A DNA stretch of 64,000 bases from Sipunculus nudus. Its lineage: Eukaryota; Annelida; Sipuncula; Golfingiida; Sipunculidae. The stretch is from positions 26,833,479 through 26,897,478 of the forward strand of contig CM049321.1 of NCBI GenBank assembly GCA_026874595.1, read 5' to 3'. Each line of letters begins with the position of its first letter. The stretch's first letter is position 1. Shown here one piece after another: positions 1-12,800 of this stretch. Under the pieces are notes generated by a model. That model did no database searches and was not told the DNA's origin. It saw nothing but the letters and a program-made list of their open reading frames with translations. A program made the translations under genes and the position numbers.

Positions 1-626
1 CATACTTAAATACCACAAAGCTTCAAGGCTTGATATAAAATTATTGAGAAGAGCAGAGCACATGCAACTTTTAAAAACATCAGACATCTAGGACAAAATT
101 AACACATGCAGATAACAATATCAACAGAGTAAAAGTAATACCCGCTTATACTCCTTGGTAATGTATATTTTATACAGGAGGCCCTATGAAGGTTAACATC
201 AACAAGCATTAAACCATGGCATCTGCTGCCCTGCCAGTTACTAAAGCAGCATACAATGTTAATTAATATCAATATTTAGTTGCATCCTTCTGATGTGGTA
301 CAATATACATGGCATCGGAGAAAAAATTTAACATGGATCTGCAAGTAGCTTCGCTGCAAATAATCATTATTTTCCAATTTGTTTAACTATTATCTTGGCA
401 TCATGTCATGTTACCAAGGAGTACTAGAATTAAAGAGAGCAAGTAACAAGAGTTAAAATTAGTATTTCTTAAAGAAAACAGTGCAGCAAATATTGTCAGC
501 AATGTGGCAACAATGAAGCAGATTGATTGTGTTGCAAATGCACCAAGATTCATATCAATTTTACAGCAATTAAATCAGTCTGATTTTTATATACCTGATG
601 ATTTCTAATTAATTAACCATAGTTAC
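1..626 (-). other. Intron after the last visible exon
   Basis: AT-rich intron sequence downstream of the donor GTAACT at 626. I see no exon or recognisable repeat. The remaining C-terminal tail exons must lie outside the window. Confidence 0.6.
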
Positions 627-800
627 CTGCAGGTGAGATGGTACCTTTGGCGCCATCAAAGCGGCGTGTACCATTAGATGTAGGTGTGGATGGCAGAGAC
701 CCTCCTCCGTGTCTTCTACCAGCAAACGATAACGATCGCTGAGTTGACATGTCAGGTGACAAGAACTGTTCCCTGAGCTCCAAATTTGTTCTGCCTTTGG
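627..800 (-). CDS. MACF1-like: Exon 30: start of the C-terminal tail after GAS2
   Basis: 174 nt. The first two bases complete the Ala of [13 protein letters not shown], which is almost identical to the vertebrate spectraplakin sequence following GAS2. It continues into a low-complexity Ser/Arg/Gly/Thr/Pro stretch ([17 protein letters not shown]) typical of the basic, microtubule-associated tail. Acceptor TTATAG at 801-802, donor CTGCAG|GTAACT; the exon ends with one spare base, so translation continues outside the window. No S-x-I-P end-binding motif is visible in this exon. Confidence 0.95.
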
Positions 801-3800
801 CTATAAGCATAAAAATTAATAATATATACCATGTTATCACACAATCTTTATGATAAGGTAAAGGCGCTAACTGTCAGTGACGGACTATTTCTATTGTAAT
901 TAAAGAAAAACAGAAACTTTTTAAGTGATATACTTGACTAAATACAACAGAGGGTGAGTTTGCTCAGATGATGGGCCACCTTTTGAATCCCGAATCAGTT
1001 ACGACTTTTTTGGTCAAAGCTGTTTGGACAAACAGAATGCAAAGATTCGTCTATATAGCAAGTTAGAGAGGGTTTAATGAATTTTTGTCTGATATCTATT
1101 GCTTTAACCTAAATAGTAGCAGAATGGTACAAGTTAATAAATATGTTTAACTCATTTTAAAAGAGGTTGCCTGCTTATTATCAGAAAAATTATTAGATTT
1201 CTTACAGGTATATCATAATTTATCTTTGATACATTATAAGCCCTGAATTGAATACGCTATAAACAAAGATGACCATCTAGTTATATATCACACAGTCATT
1301 GTTACTCCATCTCTTGCTGCATGTTGCCTACTTACCCCTGCAGGGATCATTTTGGTCTAAGAATTCAGCCAGTGTCACCCAACCTCCGCCAACTCGTACC
1401 ATCACTGTGCTATTTAAGAATCGAACCAATCGCAACTTCTGGTTTTCTCCAAACTGAAACAAATTTTCATATTCAATATATAATGTCTGAGGTCTAAAGT
1501 ACATGTCGTTTAGTATAAAATATAAAAAGAAATTTTTTCTGGTGACCTTATTACAGGAAAATATGATACCATACACCTGTTCAAATACTGTAAATGATCT
1601 TACAATATTATAAGTAACTGTAGTAGTATGAGTTCCACAACATATGACTGAAAGGGCTCAAGGAATACAATTCTTCCCATTTAATATAACCTACCATGTA
1701 TAATTTTCATGTAATCTTGGTTTATTTAATGCCTGACACTTTGAAAGTTAACAATGGCAAAAGGTGAAAACCTAGTAATAAGGAAGCAGACCTGGAGTCA
1801 ATTCTGAATGGAACAGGAACTGATATTGAATTAGAAAATCACAAATTGAACATTATGAATTGGATAGAAAAGAAACTACATATGAAATTGGAAATTAATT
1901 GGATAGGAATTACACATGGTAACATAAACTGATCTGAAATAATGAACAAACGGTCTAGCTCTCACATTTTTTAATAGAAAATAACAGTATGGTTTAGCCT
2001 TCAAATTAGTTCTTTATGTATTTCTAGGTGGTGCTGAAAAATTTTTTAAAAATTTAGAAGCTCATCAGAACTGCTCAACTGTCTTACTGAATTTTGTGCA
2101 TCAGCACATGTTCCAATAAAATGTCTTGCTTTTTTAAAATATAAATTATGAATTGACTTTGATCTTTTTTTCAATTTTTAACAATTTTTATTGTTCCCTT
2201 TCTTGATTAAAAAAGTTTTTCTTCTCATGATGATGAACTGATGTTTCATGAAAATTATTGAAGTGGAATTGAACAATCTGAATTGACTCAAAATCTGTAA
2301 GGATTATGGGCAACAATAAAGCTGGAAAAAGGTCAAGCATACAAAAATGTAAGTAATGTTTTGAAAGAGTAAAGAAAAACACACAATTGGTAAAAATATC
2401 AAGAGATACAATAAAAAATATGAAAGAATACCTGTAAGTTATATGTGCCAGTACGAGTTATTGGGTAACACCTTACTGTACAGCAAAGTTACTTCTTGAA
2501 TGGTTGTATACTTTTAAAATTTTGCTTTAAATATGTCTTATTCCATCTGCAGAATGCACGAGGAATCACCCTTATTATTATCCTGGATTATTTCTGAAGA
2601 CACAATGGGTCTTGTAACACACTGGTTCACTTGTACCAATCAGCAGTCAGACCATCAAATCATGCAAAGTAAATATGCAAACAAAACAAGTGCTTTTGTG
2701 CAAAAGAGGACAAGCCTTACTTCCATTTTCTCCATGCTATAAAACTGAGAACAGGCAGAACATAGTAAAGAAATGTTATTATTGCTAGACAGACATGCTC
2801 AGGCAAAAAAGCCTGGGGCATGCAAATACCCTGTGTGACGATATATCATAACCAAACAAACCAGATATTCATTTACTTCATGCTTGGTACACAACACCTC
2901 ATACAATGAGTATATAATATACATATATTGTCATATAATGATTCATTTTCCACACTTCCAGTCAAGACTTATCAAATGTTCAACTTACAATTCTTCTTTT
3001 TTTATCCTTTAAAAAACTTTTTAAAAAATTATACCAATTCCTAATAAAGAACACTCTAAACCTGTAAAAGATGTTTTTTTTTAATACAGAATGTCTAGTC
3101 AATTTTTAAAGTACATTTTGATATTTCTAAAACACTCTTGGGAATATTTGTTGTCTCCTCTTTAAACAGAGCTGAGGTATAAACATATTTGTTGACATTA
3201 AGATCGTCCTGAAATGCAGAAAAATCTGAACTCAGTTCACACTGATACAGTAACCCTGACAGCAACATACATGGGACTGCAAATGTCCACATATATAATA
3301 TATTGCATACCATACCTTTGAAACCATTGAATACGTACTTAAAGACTACCATGATGACTTCTTACTAAATAATAGGTCATGTTCCAATCCTCCGATGTTC
3401 CTACTCAACTAACCTATCATGACAATGGATTTTTTTGTGTTTAGTGGTGTGTTGATTTATCAATTATATCAATGATAGGCTGTTATCTAACTGAAGTCTT
3501 ACTGAAGATGTTTCCTGCTTTATCGGGCAGCTACAGGGTGCTGTGGACAAGACCCCAGCCCTGCACATTCATCAAGTGTAAGTTTGAAAGCCGATAGACT
3601 TAATGCCACCAAACCAAGCAGGGGGCCACGAGAGACTGCCTCTGTTTCCGCACCGAGAATCCAGAGGATAGAGAGGAGTCGAAGAGGAAAAAGACACGGC
3701 AACTCTAACATCCTCACAAAGTAATCTCATCATGGCAATTGGTCATTATCTTCCCAAACCAATTAAATTGGATGAATTTTTGTATAATAAAATTTATGTA

Positions 3801-6800
3801 AATGCAAAGAAGTCATTATCCAAAAGAAAATATTCTAATCCAGAGATATACGAAAGATTGGGCACAAACTAGCGAACAGCATCAAAACTGAACTTCGTGT
3901 AGCAAACAGGTTTCAACAACTTGGAAATTACCTTGATCATCCAACTTGATGTGCAAATCAAGACTGAATTTACTTGGTCAACCTTTTATGTATAATTCTA
4001 TAAAGCATACTTCATGGTAAAATAAAACAAATATAAAATAACTGATGAATAATCAATCATCCGTCATTTGCTTTCTGTCAGTCATTAAACATGATTTTAA
4101 AAAAAACTCCAACCACTAGTAGCAATGTTTGGAAGGACAGAATTGCTACATTATACTGGCAGCATACCAACCAATGTACCCAGTGTTCAAGGTTCTTGAG
4201 TCAGGAATTTGTTACATTTTGTATAAACACAAAGGCACTGGGTTTTTTGGGGAAACATACTTCAGCAGGAACATGGCTATGATGTCTTAACAGATCAACA
4301 GAATGGGAACACCGCGGGAACAGAACATGACGTATTATTTAATAATGATGATGTAATACCATGCTTACCGTACAGTTTAATAATAAACAGGAATCAACTG
4401 AACCTTAACTAAACCTTCTTGATACTATCATACTCACAAGCTTGGATTGAGAAAGGAAAGCATTAAGGGGAAATAGAAACTGTGAAAAAGAATAAAGTAC
4501 AATTGTACTGTCATGCTCCATATACAGAGACATTCTGGGCCTCCACAGATCACTTACTTTCACCATTTCAAATTTCCTATTGGCCTGTTGAATTAATGAT
4601 ATGCATAGGCATATGATTATTCATCACTTAAAATTGCACATTATGCATGCATAAGCTTTTACCACATTCATTATAAAAATAATTACTCGAGCAAGCATGT
4701 AGTCTTTTTATATTTACACCTTTCATTAACAGGCATTTTATATATCTAATCAATATAAGAATATCGTCAGGTGGTTGCATAACATGCCTCAAAGATGTCA
4801 ACAAGATAACTGTACCCACATTTCCAAGTTCAGGCCCTTATCTATATGTTACCCTCACCAAGAAGGTAACGTTTTTGCCCGGGTCTGTCTGAATGTGTTG
4901 GGTTTGTTGTTTGTTAGCAGGATTACACGAAATTAATGAACAGAAACGTTTTGAGCAGTAAGGCAGGAGCCAGACCCCATGAAACTTTATATGTCAATCC
5001 AGATAAATCCACAAATCTGATAGGATTTTTATGCCTGAAATTTCAAAACCAGTGACACCCGTATTTAAAGTTATACCAAAAATAAAACAGAAGATATACT
5101 GCTATTTAGAAACTCTCCCATTGGCTGATTTGGTGCATCTTTAAAATCTGGACATTGAGCAAACAAAGATATATTTAACTTCAACTGTTTCTTGCGTTCT
5201 GGGAGTGAGAATTGGTAAGGACTGTTGTACATAATGCCCCTTATCACCAGCAAACCATGACATGCTGACACAATACACACAATCAGTGCTTAATCTGAAA
5301 GAGATCATGGTGTCCAGGGTCCAGTGCAGGGACCTCCCTGGTAATGATGGTATATGACAGTAAAAATTTAACAGAAACATTGCATGAAATCCACGAGAAA
5401 GCTTTCAATTTTTCTTTTCCTGTATGACCTTGACCTGACCTTGAACTTCCCAGAATCTATGGGAGTGGCCTTGATCTGCTGGAAAATTTCAACTAACAGT
5501 ATGGCAAAATCTTATACCGTTATTCATATTAATTAATATATATACATATATGTCCATATCTGATTGCAACTGGACAGTTCCTGGAACCATGAGCTCTCCC
5601 AGGGAAAGCTTTCAATGTTATATCCTGCATGACCTTGACCTTACCTTGAACTTCCCAGAATCTATGCGAGTAGCCTTGAACTGTTGTCGACACTGGCAAG
5701 TTGACACTTGCTGTTCAATCTCATTTGAAATCATTTCTGAATCTGTTAAGTTACGTTTTGGTGCCACCCTCTGAAAGAAATAATGTAAATACTACATCAC
5801 ACACTGAAATAAAGCAACTTTGTTTCATTATATTAATGAAAGTGGTAACCCATATAAGTTAAGCATATTACCTGAACATTTATTGTAAATAAAATTCTGT
5901 TGAGAAATAGATGTTGAACTGGTTTCAGAGACTTTTTTTAGGAAAAGGAACACATATTAAGACTGAGTTTGGTAGCAAATTTTGAACTAAAGCACATGAT
6001 AGTGATTATCCAATTCAAGATCTCATCACTATGACAATACTGTAGTGTGAAAATGTAAGTGAAGATCTTAACAAGGGACCTATGGGTCACGACGCTCAGC
6101 TGTTATATATGATAAAAAAATATTATTTAGAAATGAGGCACATGCTGGTTTTGTGTGGTAATAAATATAAGCTGTATTATGAGTTGTTGTTGTTTAGCTT
6201 ATGTATGATTTTGATAGTACCTTTGGAGACAGGGAAGAGGATTGATTTCATTTATTTTATTAACAAATGGAGTACTACTGTCACACAGATTTTGACTTGG
6301 CCATATAACTTATAAGCAGAACATATAATATAAGATTTTAACTATTTATTAAAAAAAATTACAAATATTGTCCCAAATATAATTTTTATTAAAAATAATA
6401 AGAGAATCGTATGATTTTTTAAAATGAAATATAACTGATATGATTATTAAAATAATATTAAAGAATATATTCATGAATGCATTCATGAATACATTTTGAA
6501 AGTATTTGCACGAGTATTCATATACTTTCATTTTTACCTGAATTCCCATTCTTTATGCAAGAAATTTAATGGAGTACATAATCATATTCATATTTAATTA
6601 CAATTACAAAGTATTCGCACCATGTCTGGTATTTATTCAGTTTTCACCAAACAATGATGTTGAGAATCCAGAATATACAAAATTCACACATTTAAATAAT
6701 GATCATAAGTACCTGGTTTTATGGCTTTTATTTATATTAAAAAATAACTGTAAAAAATTTATTCTGGACTTATTTCACATCAATGTACACACTAGACACA

Positions 6801-9800
6801 GTAGGAATCTAGATTAATGTTATCAACTGCATCTTTGTCTATCATTAATTTCCTTCATATAATCCCTAATGATTAGTAATGAATAATATGATTTACTTCT
6901 TTATCATTAAAATTGAACTGAAAATGCCATAGGTGACTGCATGGTGTTATTTGGAATATGTGACATTCTACCCATCGATACAAGATTCTTATATCATCAG
7001 TAACTGCAAGTTAATTTCCTGTTATTATAAACTAACAAATTCCTTTTCTATTTTTCTTTAATTTGTTATTAAAAACCAATAAAAATTTATTAATTTAATG
7101 TTTATTGTTATGTTGTTGGTTAAAACTACTAGATGAGTTGGGTTGGACACCTGGATCAACTGTGGCTGGCCATAAGCTGCCTGGATTCTCGCCTCAAGCG
7201 TGCATAATTTGATGAAAGGTCAACAAGGTCAACATACAGGTGACTCAAGAGGGGCTGGAGAGAGCCAAAGTCTGACAGGGTCTCATAAAAAACATTAATA
7301 AAAGCTACAATATTTGGCCAATTTCTTTAAGCTTTCTAAACTAAAAAGCTGAAATCCTTGTGTGTGCATGATATGAAAATTATATCAACAGTGCTCACGG
7401 GAAACAAACGTGCCATGGTCACAGTTGGGCAAAATTTAAGGTACTAATTTTATATTTATACTAATAATTTATAAAATATGAAAAATTCAGAACTAATTTT
7501 GGGTATTCAATTGAATCTTGATTAAATAATGTTACATCCCTGACAAAAAATCTCTAGCTTCAGCAATGTCCTTGTTAAGGGAGTAAATATATTTCTTGAT
7601 TTTTTACAAAGTGCATTATGTTTGGGCCCATAACTTAAAACAATTATGCAATACTGACATCATTCTGGCATGTGCATAGCGAATGTATAGAAAAATATGT
7701 ATATTATTTATGATTAAAGTCAGATCAGTGGTTTTGATATTAGGCAGTCTTAAAGTGTAACAATGGGTTTTTAATGGAAAAATGAAGTTTTTCATTGATA
7801 TCTCGAAGGAATTAAGTCCTAGTGACCAAATTCTTGGCATGGTAGGGGATTTTGGAGAAATCTAACTGTATCCCAAATTTAAGGAACTTAGAGCTGAAGC
7901 TCAGGAGCTGAGCTCTAGCAAACTGCATAACACTAGCAATATGTGACATGGTGCTTGAAAACTTGAATAAAATCTACAGTTTTTGATCAACTGGTTTCAA
8001 ATTTTTGGTGTTAACAGTTGAAATGCAAACAAAAACATGCTGTGAAAATTAAATCCACAGCAGTTACAGCAAAAAAACGTGCCATGGTCAAAGTTGGGCA
8101 AAATTTAAGGTACCAAATTTTTATTTTTGCTAATATTTTAAAAAATTTAAAAGATTTTGATCTAATTTTGGGTATACAATTTAATTTTGATTAATAAAAG
8201 TAATATTACTGGAAAAAAAGTGCTTAGCTTTAACAAGTTTTGTGTTAAGTGATAAAATTTCTTTCCTGATTATTTACAAAATGCATTATGTTTGGGCCCA
8301 TAACTTTTTTAAATTATATAATACAGACCTAATTTCTGGCATGTACATAGGAATTATATAGAGGATTATTTATAGGAAATATGAGGAAAAACAGATGAGT
8401 GGTTTTGATATTAGGCAGTCCTGAAGTGTGAATATAGGTTTTTAATAAAAAATTGAGGTTTTTCCTTAATTTCTCAAAGGAATGAAGTCGCAAAGACCCA
8501 GTTTTCGGCTTGGTAGGAGATCTTGGGGACATCTAACATTATGCTGAATTTTGGATTCCTAGGTCTTACGGTTTCAAAACGTGCCACATCTACGGACGGA
8601 CGGACGGACGGACGGACGGACGGACGGACGGACGGACGGACAGACGGACGGACGACGGACAATGGACCACGACTATAGCTCAGATGACTTATAGTCAGCT
8701 GAGCTAAAAATGAAAGACAAAAACAACAAGGCATTAATATACAAAATCTTGAGATTTAGTCCTGTAAAACAACTGACCCTTTCTGGCTTGAGGGCTTCTA
8801 CAAACTCCCTGTAGTCCAACTGTCCGCTGCCATCACGATCAAATATATCAAACACTGCATTCAGCTCTGTTCGATTTGAAGGAAATTCTGAAAGAAAATC
8901 ATGATATTTATATAATATATATTTAACCAACTTATAAATTGGTCTGATAAAATACTATTATGTACTTTAAAAAGGTATTTATGCTTTCTCATGAACTAGT
9001 CTCTGATCTATAACCTGATAAAAAGTGCTTATCAAAGAAAAAATTCATTCTGATAAAATGATTTTTTTTTTTAATTATCATGAACAAATAAAACCAATCT
9101 ACGTACTAGATGTGAGCATGCCTTCAACGAACTCATCCCTCAAGATATAGCCATCCCCATCCTTATCCTGCCTCCGGAAGAAATCTGTTATCCTGAACTT
9201 CTTGGCTCTGATCCAGTTCATGTAGCGCTGCCTCCAGAGATCAAAGTCAAAATTCTTGAAGCTCTCCAACTGTTAAGAAAAAGAAACATCTCATAAATTA
9301 AATAACCTCTTAATGGCTTCTCCTTATAAATCTGATTTACAACAGCATTTTGTAAAACGTATTCAAAATGTTGTTCTTTCTACATTTTTTCCCTGTCAGT
9401 CTTTTCCCAGTTGATACAACAACAAAGTAATGACCACTATAAGTAGCAGCAGACAAGAATTTTTCAAATTGTAGCAAAACATGCCATATATGAAGGTCAA
9501 ATGATCAATTTGCTTGTAGCTGAGGTCATGTGACCAGTCATGTGACTTGCCTCTAACAAATGGTCTAGTGAGTCCTGTAGTTTTTTCTTCCTCTCGACAG
9601 ACATCCTCCAGACGTTCCTCCATCTGTTCTGTAATGTGTTGATCCTCTGACTGGGAGAATCTGTCTCATTTAACCGTGTGTTGCTGCAAAAAAAAATGTA
9701 AAACATCTACAAATAGTCCTCAAATCACTGAAATACTAAACTCCTGACAACTTTTATTTTACCAAGAATAAGAACAACAAAGACAAATAACTTGTTAACA

Positions 9801-12800
9801 GGAAAAATTGGTGTAGAGTTCTGTTGAAAGAGATAAACAGATTAACATCATTGGGCAAAATATCACATGGATTGGCATCATACAATAGAAGGCCTTTGAA
9901 CTGCAGTTTATGTTTATACCTTGGTAACCTCAAAGACAAATGAAGCTTTTTTATTTTCAATTACTGTTTTTAAACTTGTAAAGTTGTATGCTTATTTAGA
10001 ACCATGTATGATATTGTGAAGAACGGTACACAACAATTATAATGTTGACTTGTTTAATTCCAGTAGAAAGTGAATTAAATATCTGACCCAGGAGGGTCAG
10101 TTTGACGATGGAACTGACAAAACAGTGAAAGTAAAGGTGGAGGTTTATGGTCAGATATCACTAATGTTATCAGTCTCATCTGACAGAAAACGTTGCTTTC
10201 CTGCTGTTTTAGGCCTGTTTATTCTTGAAGCTTTTCTCTGCCCCCTTGGGAGCATTCAAACCAAGCTGCTATAATCTGCACCGGAAGGTTTGTTGTTCTA
10301 CAATCATTTTGAGAACCCATGACCAGTACCAATTTATCCTGGGCGTTTGGAGGAGAGAGCGAGAGTACCCTTGTGGCAATGACTTCAGCCTGGAGTCTCA
10401 GCATGAAAGACAGTCAAAAAAGGTGCAAGCCCACAACATTGCAGTCATAAGTCCAGCACCCTATACATAACACCACCAGGCTCAACAAAGACAACAAATT
10501 CTCACCTTCCATGAGCATTATGAAGAGATGGCTTCTTAACCATGTCTTTACTGGTGGTAGGCAGTTTGGTCAATCTCTCAACATCTTTATTTTTGGCAGA
10601 GAGATCTTCATGGAATTCCTGTAAAAAGAGAATTATTTAATGATGTAAAATGAATTTGATACTGAAATAAATGAATATGTTAAATACTTAAAATAAGTTT
10701 AATCCAAAACAAGTAACAACACAGAGAAACACAATCACAGATAACTTGCATCTTCTTATCCTCATGTGGGATGCAACAATGTTTTGAACTACGAGCATTA
10801 CCTTTGCGCTTTTTTTTCCTTTTCCAATAGAGTCCTATTCTGATATTGGACACCCATCAACTAAAGACAATCCCTTTTACACACACTGGCCAGAAAGCAC
10901 TATTCCATCATACACAACCCATTTATAACATGTTGGGGCCCCAAAAATAACCAAAACACATTCAACATAGCAAGTCAGATGGATCGGAGGTTTGCAAAGG
11001 TATGTTTTGCAACTAGTCACTTTTCAGCTTCTGTACATATGCAACCAACCACTTTAGGTTTGATGGTTTTTCTGTTTGTCAACATTGGTGTCATGTTTAC
11101 TAACATCCATCATAGAGGCATTTTATAAGAATGTTTCTTAACAGGTATTAGCCAGAGTTCATGAATATCAATTCTCTGGAAAATGTAGGTAAATAGCTGG
11201 ATTTAAAGTTAAACCTGAGCATGGATGCATTATTGTGACTATGACCAACAGGTTATGACTATAGCTGCCTCAGGTGAGTAACGGTGGTATTGTATTACAA
11301 GCAAATTTGTGGTATTTATGTCCTCCGCTTCCGCCTCTTGTTGTCCCCTGATTGTCTTCTGTATATGTTTTAGTTTTTATTTTCCCCTGAAGATGTCTTT
11401 ACATGTCACAGTGGCTGTGTTTTAGTTTTCAATGTCCCCTGAAGATGTCTCCACATGTCATAAGTTTTGTTGTGAATTTGGGACAAAAGGGGAATTTTTG
11501 GTTTGTTTTGAAGCTGGTGATAAAAAATATTCAGAAAGACACTCCAAAACCAATCCCAACCAAGGTATGCATAAGAGCAATTACTGAGCCAAATTTGAAT
11601 GATTTGCAAAATATTTAAAGAAGTTATCACAGGGAAATGAAATTCTGTGAGACAGACAGACAGCCAGCAAGACAAAAACTTAAATTACTGTCCCCTGTTA
11701 GGTGTGGACAATACGGATGAAGTACTGAAACACACAAGAAGAATGATGTCATTATTAATCCTCATTGATATCAGATTGTTATATGCAGGGCTGGAAATAA
11801 GATGGGCTCACAACATGTAATAACAGCATTAGAGTGAATCTATGAGATTGTACTGGTATTTCATCATTTTGCCTTTGAGGCTCTGGAGGGCTTCAAAACC
11901 AGTGATATTATACTCAATAGTCCAATGTGTTATCCGCATGGCAATTTCCTTCCTTGGAAAAAAAACTTTTTAATTTGTGTTAACTTTTCTATTAGCTCTC
12001 ATGTTTTAAGCTATCAGGATATATTGCCACCTACCAAATGTTCTCTGACCAGAGCTTCTACAACCGTGAGGTCATCAGGCGTGATGTCCTTCTCCTTGGC
12101 AGAGAGTAAAGCCTGAGCTTCTGTCAGCCACGCCAACAACTCCTCCGTCAACGCAGCCTGACCTCGCAAGTTACGTAATGCTTCTTGTAACCGTGTTGTC
12201 CTCTGATTGGCTCTGTTTGTCAGCTGAGATTGAAAATTACATCACCAATTACAGATTAAATGAAAGATTGTGTCCATGGTCAATAAAGATCTAGATCAGC
12301 CAATTAACAAAACCTATCTAACATCTTACAGATAGGATGTCCATTTAATTATAATGATACCATAAATATTATCTAAAGTAATTATACACCATTCTTATTT
12401 TAAAAATACATAAGAGGGGAACTTGACAACACATTTTAATGTAATATAGTAAAACCTTGATTTCTTTATATGTTTAAGGGACAAGCAGAAAACTAAAGTT
12501 TGAATTTACCAGAAGATTGTAAAAAGTTCCAATTATTACTTTGACACAATACTTTTGGGATACTTGACAATAGTTCAACATGATGTTTTACATTCAGTCC
12601 TAGCAAAGTTTATATAGAAACATCATAATTTAATTCTATGCAGATCATATGCATTCTTCATGGCCAATGTTCTTTTGACACATGAAACAATTATTTCTGA
12701 CTGCCTGAGCATGTACCTGTTCCCATCTTGTCTGTGTAATTGTGAGGTAGTATTTAACGAAGCGGACAGCGTTGGGATGACAAGCAACAAGGATCTCATC

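Larger units (their letters stand above)
1454..5644 (-). other. 4.2 kb intron inside the GAS2 domain
   Basis: Separates the two GAS2 exons. It contains a GC-richer patch (3510-3720), a MITE-like repeat (4848-5055) and a truncated second copy of the first GAS2 exon (5395-5482). The rest is AT-rich and featureless by eye. Confidence 0.7.
6074..8710 (-). mobile_element. Large interspersed repeat, copy 1 (internally duplicated)
   Basis: 2.6 kb between the GAS2 and EF-hand exons, repeated at 28390-29987. Shared edges are AACAAGGGACCTATGGGTCA on the left and a hairpin ending GAGCTAAAA on the right, preceded by a GGAC tetranucleotide run. About 7300-7960 and 7970-8610 are diverged tandem copies of a 650 bp block (both contain GCATTATGTTTGGGCCCATA and TGATATTAGGCAGTC). 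No long open frame is conserved, so it is non-autonomous. Read on the minus strand, the hairpin-plus-GTCC tail is at the 5' end, the arrangement of abundant mollusc repeats. Confidence 0.8.
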
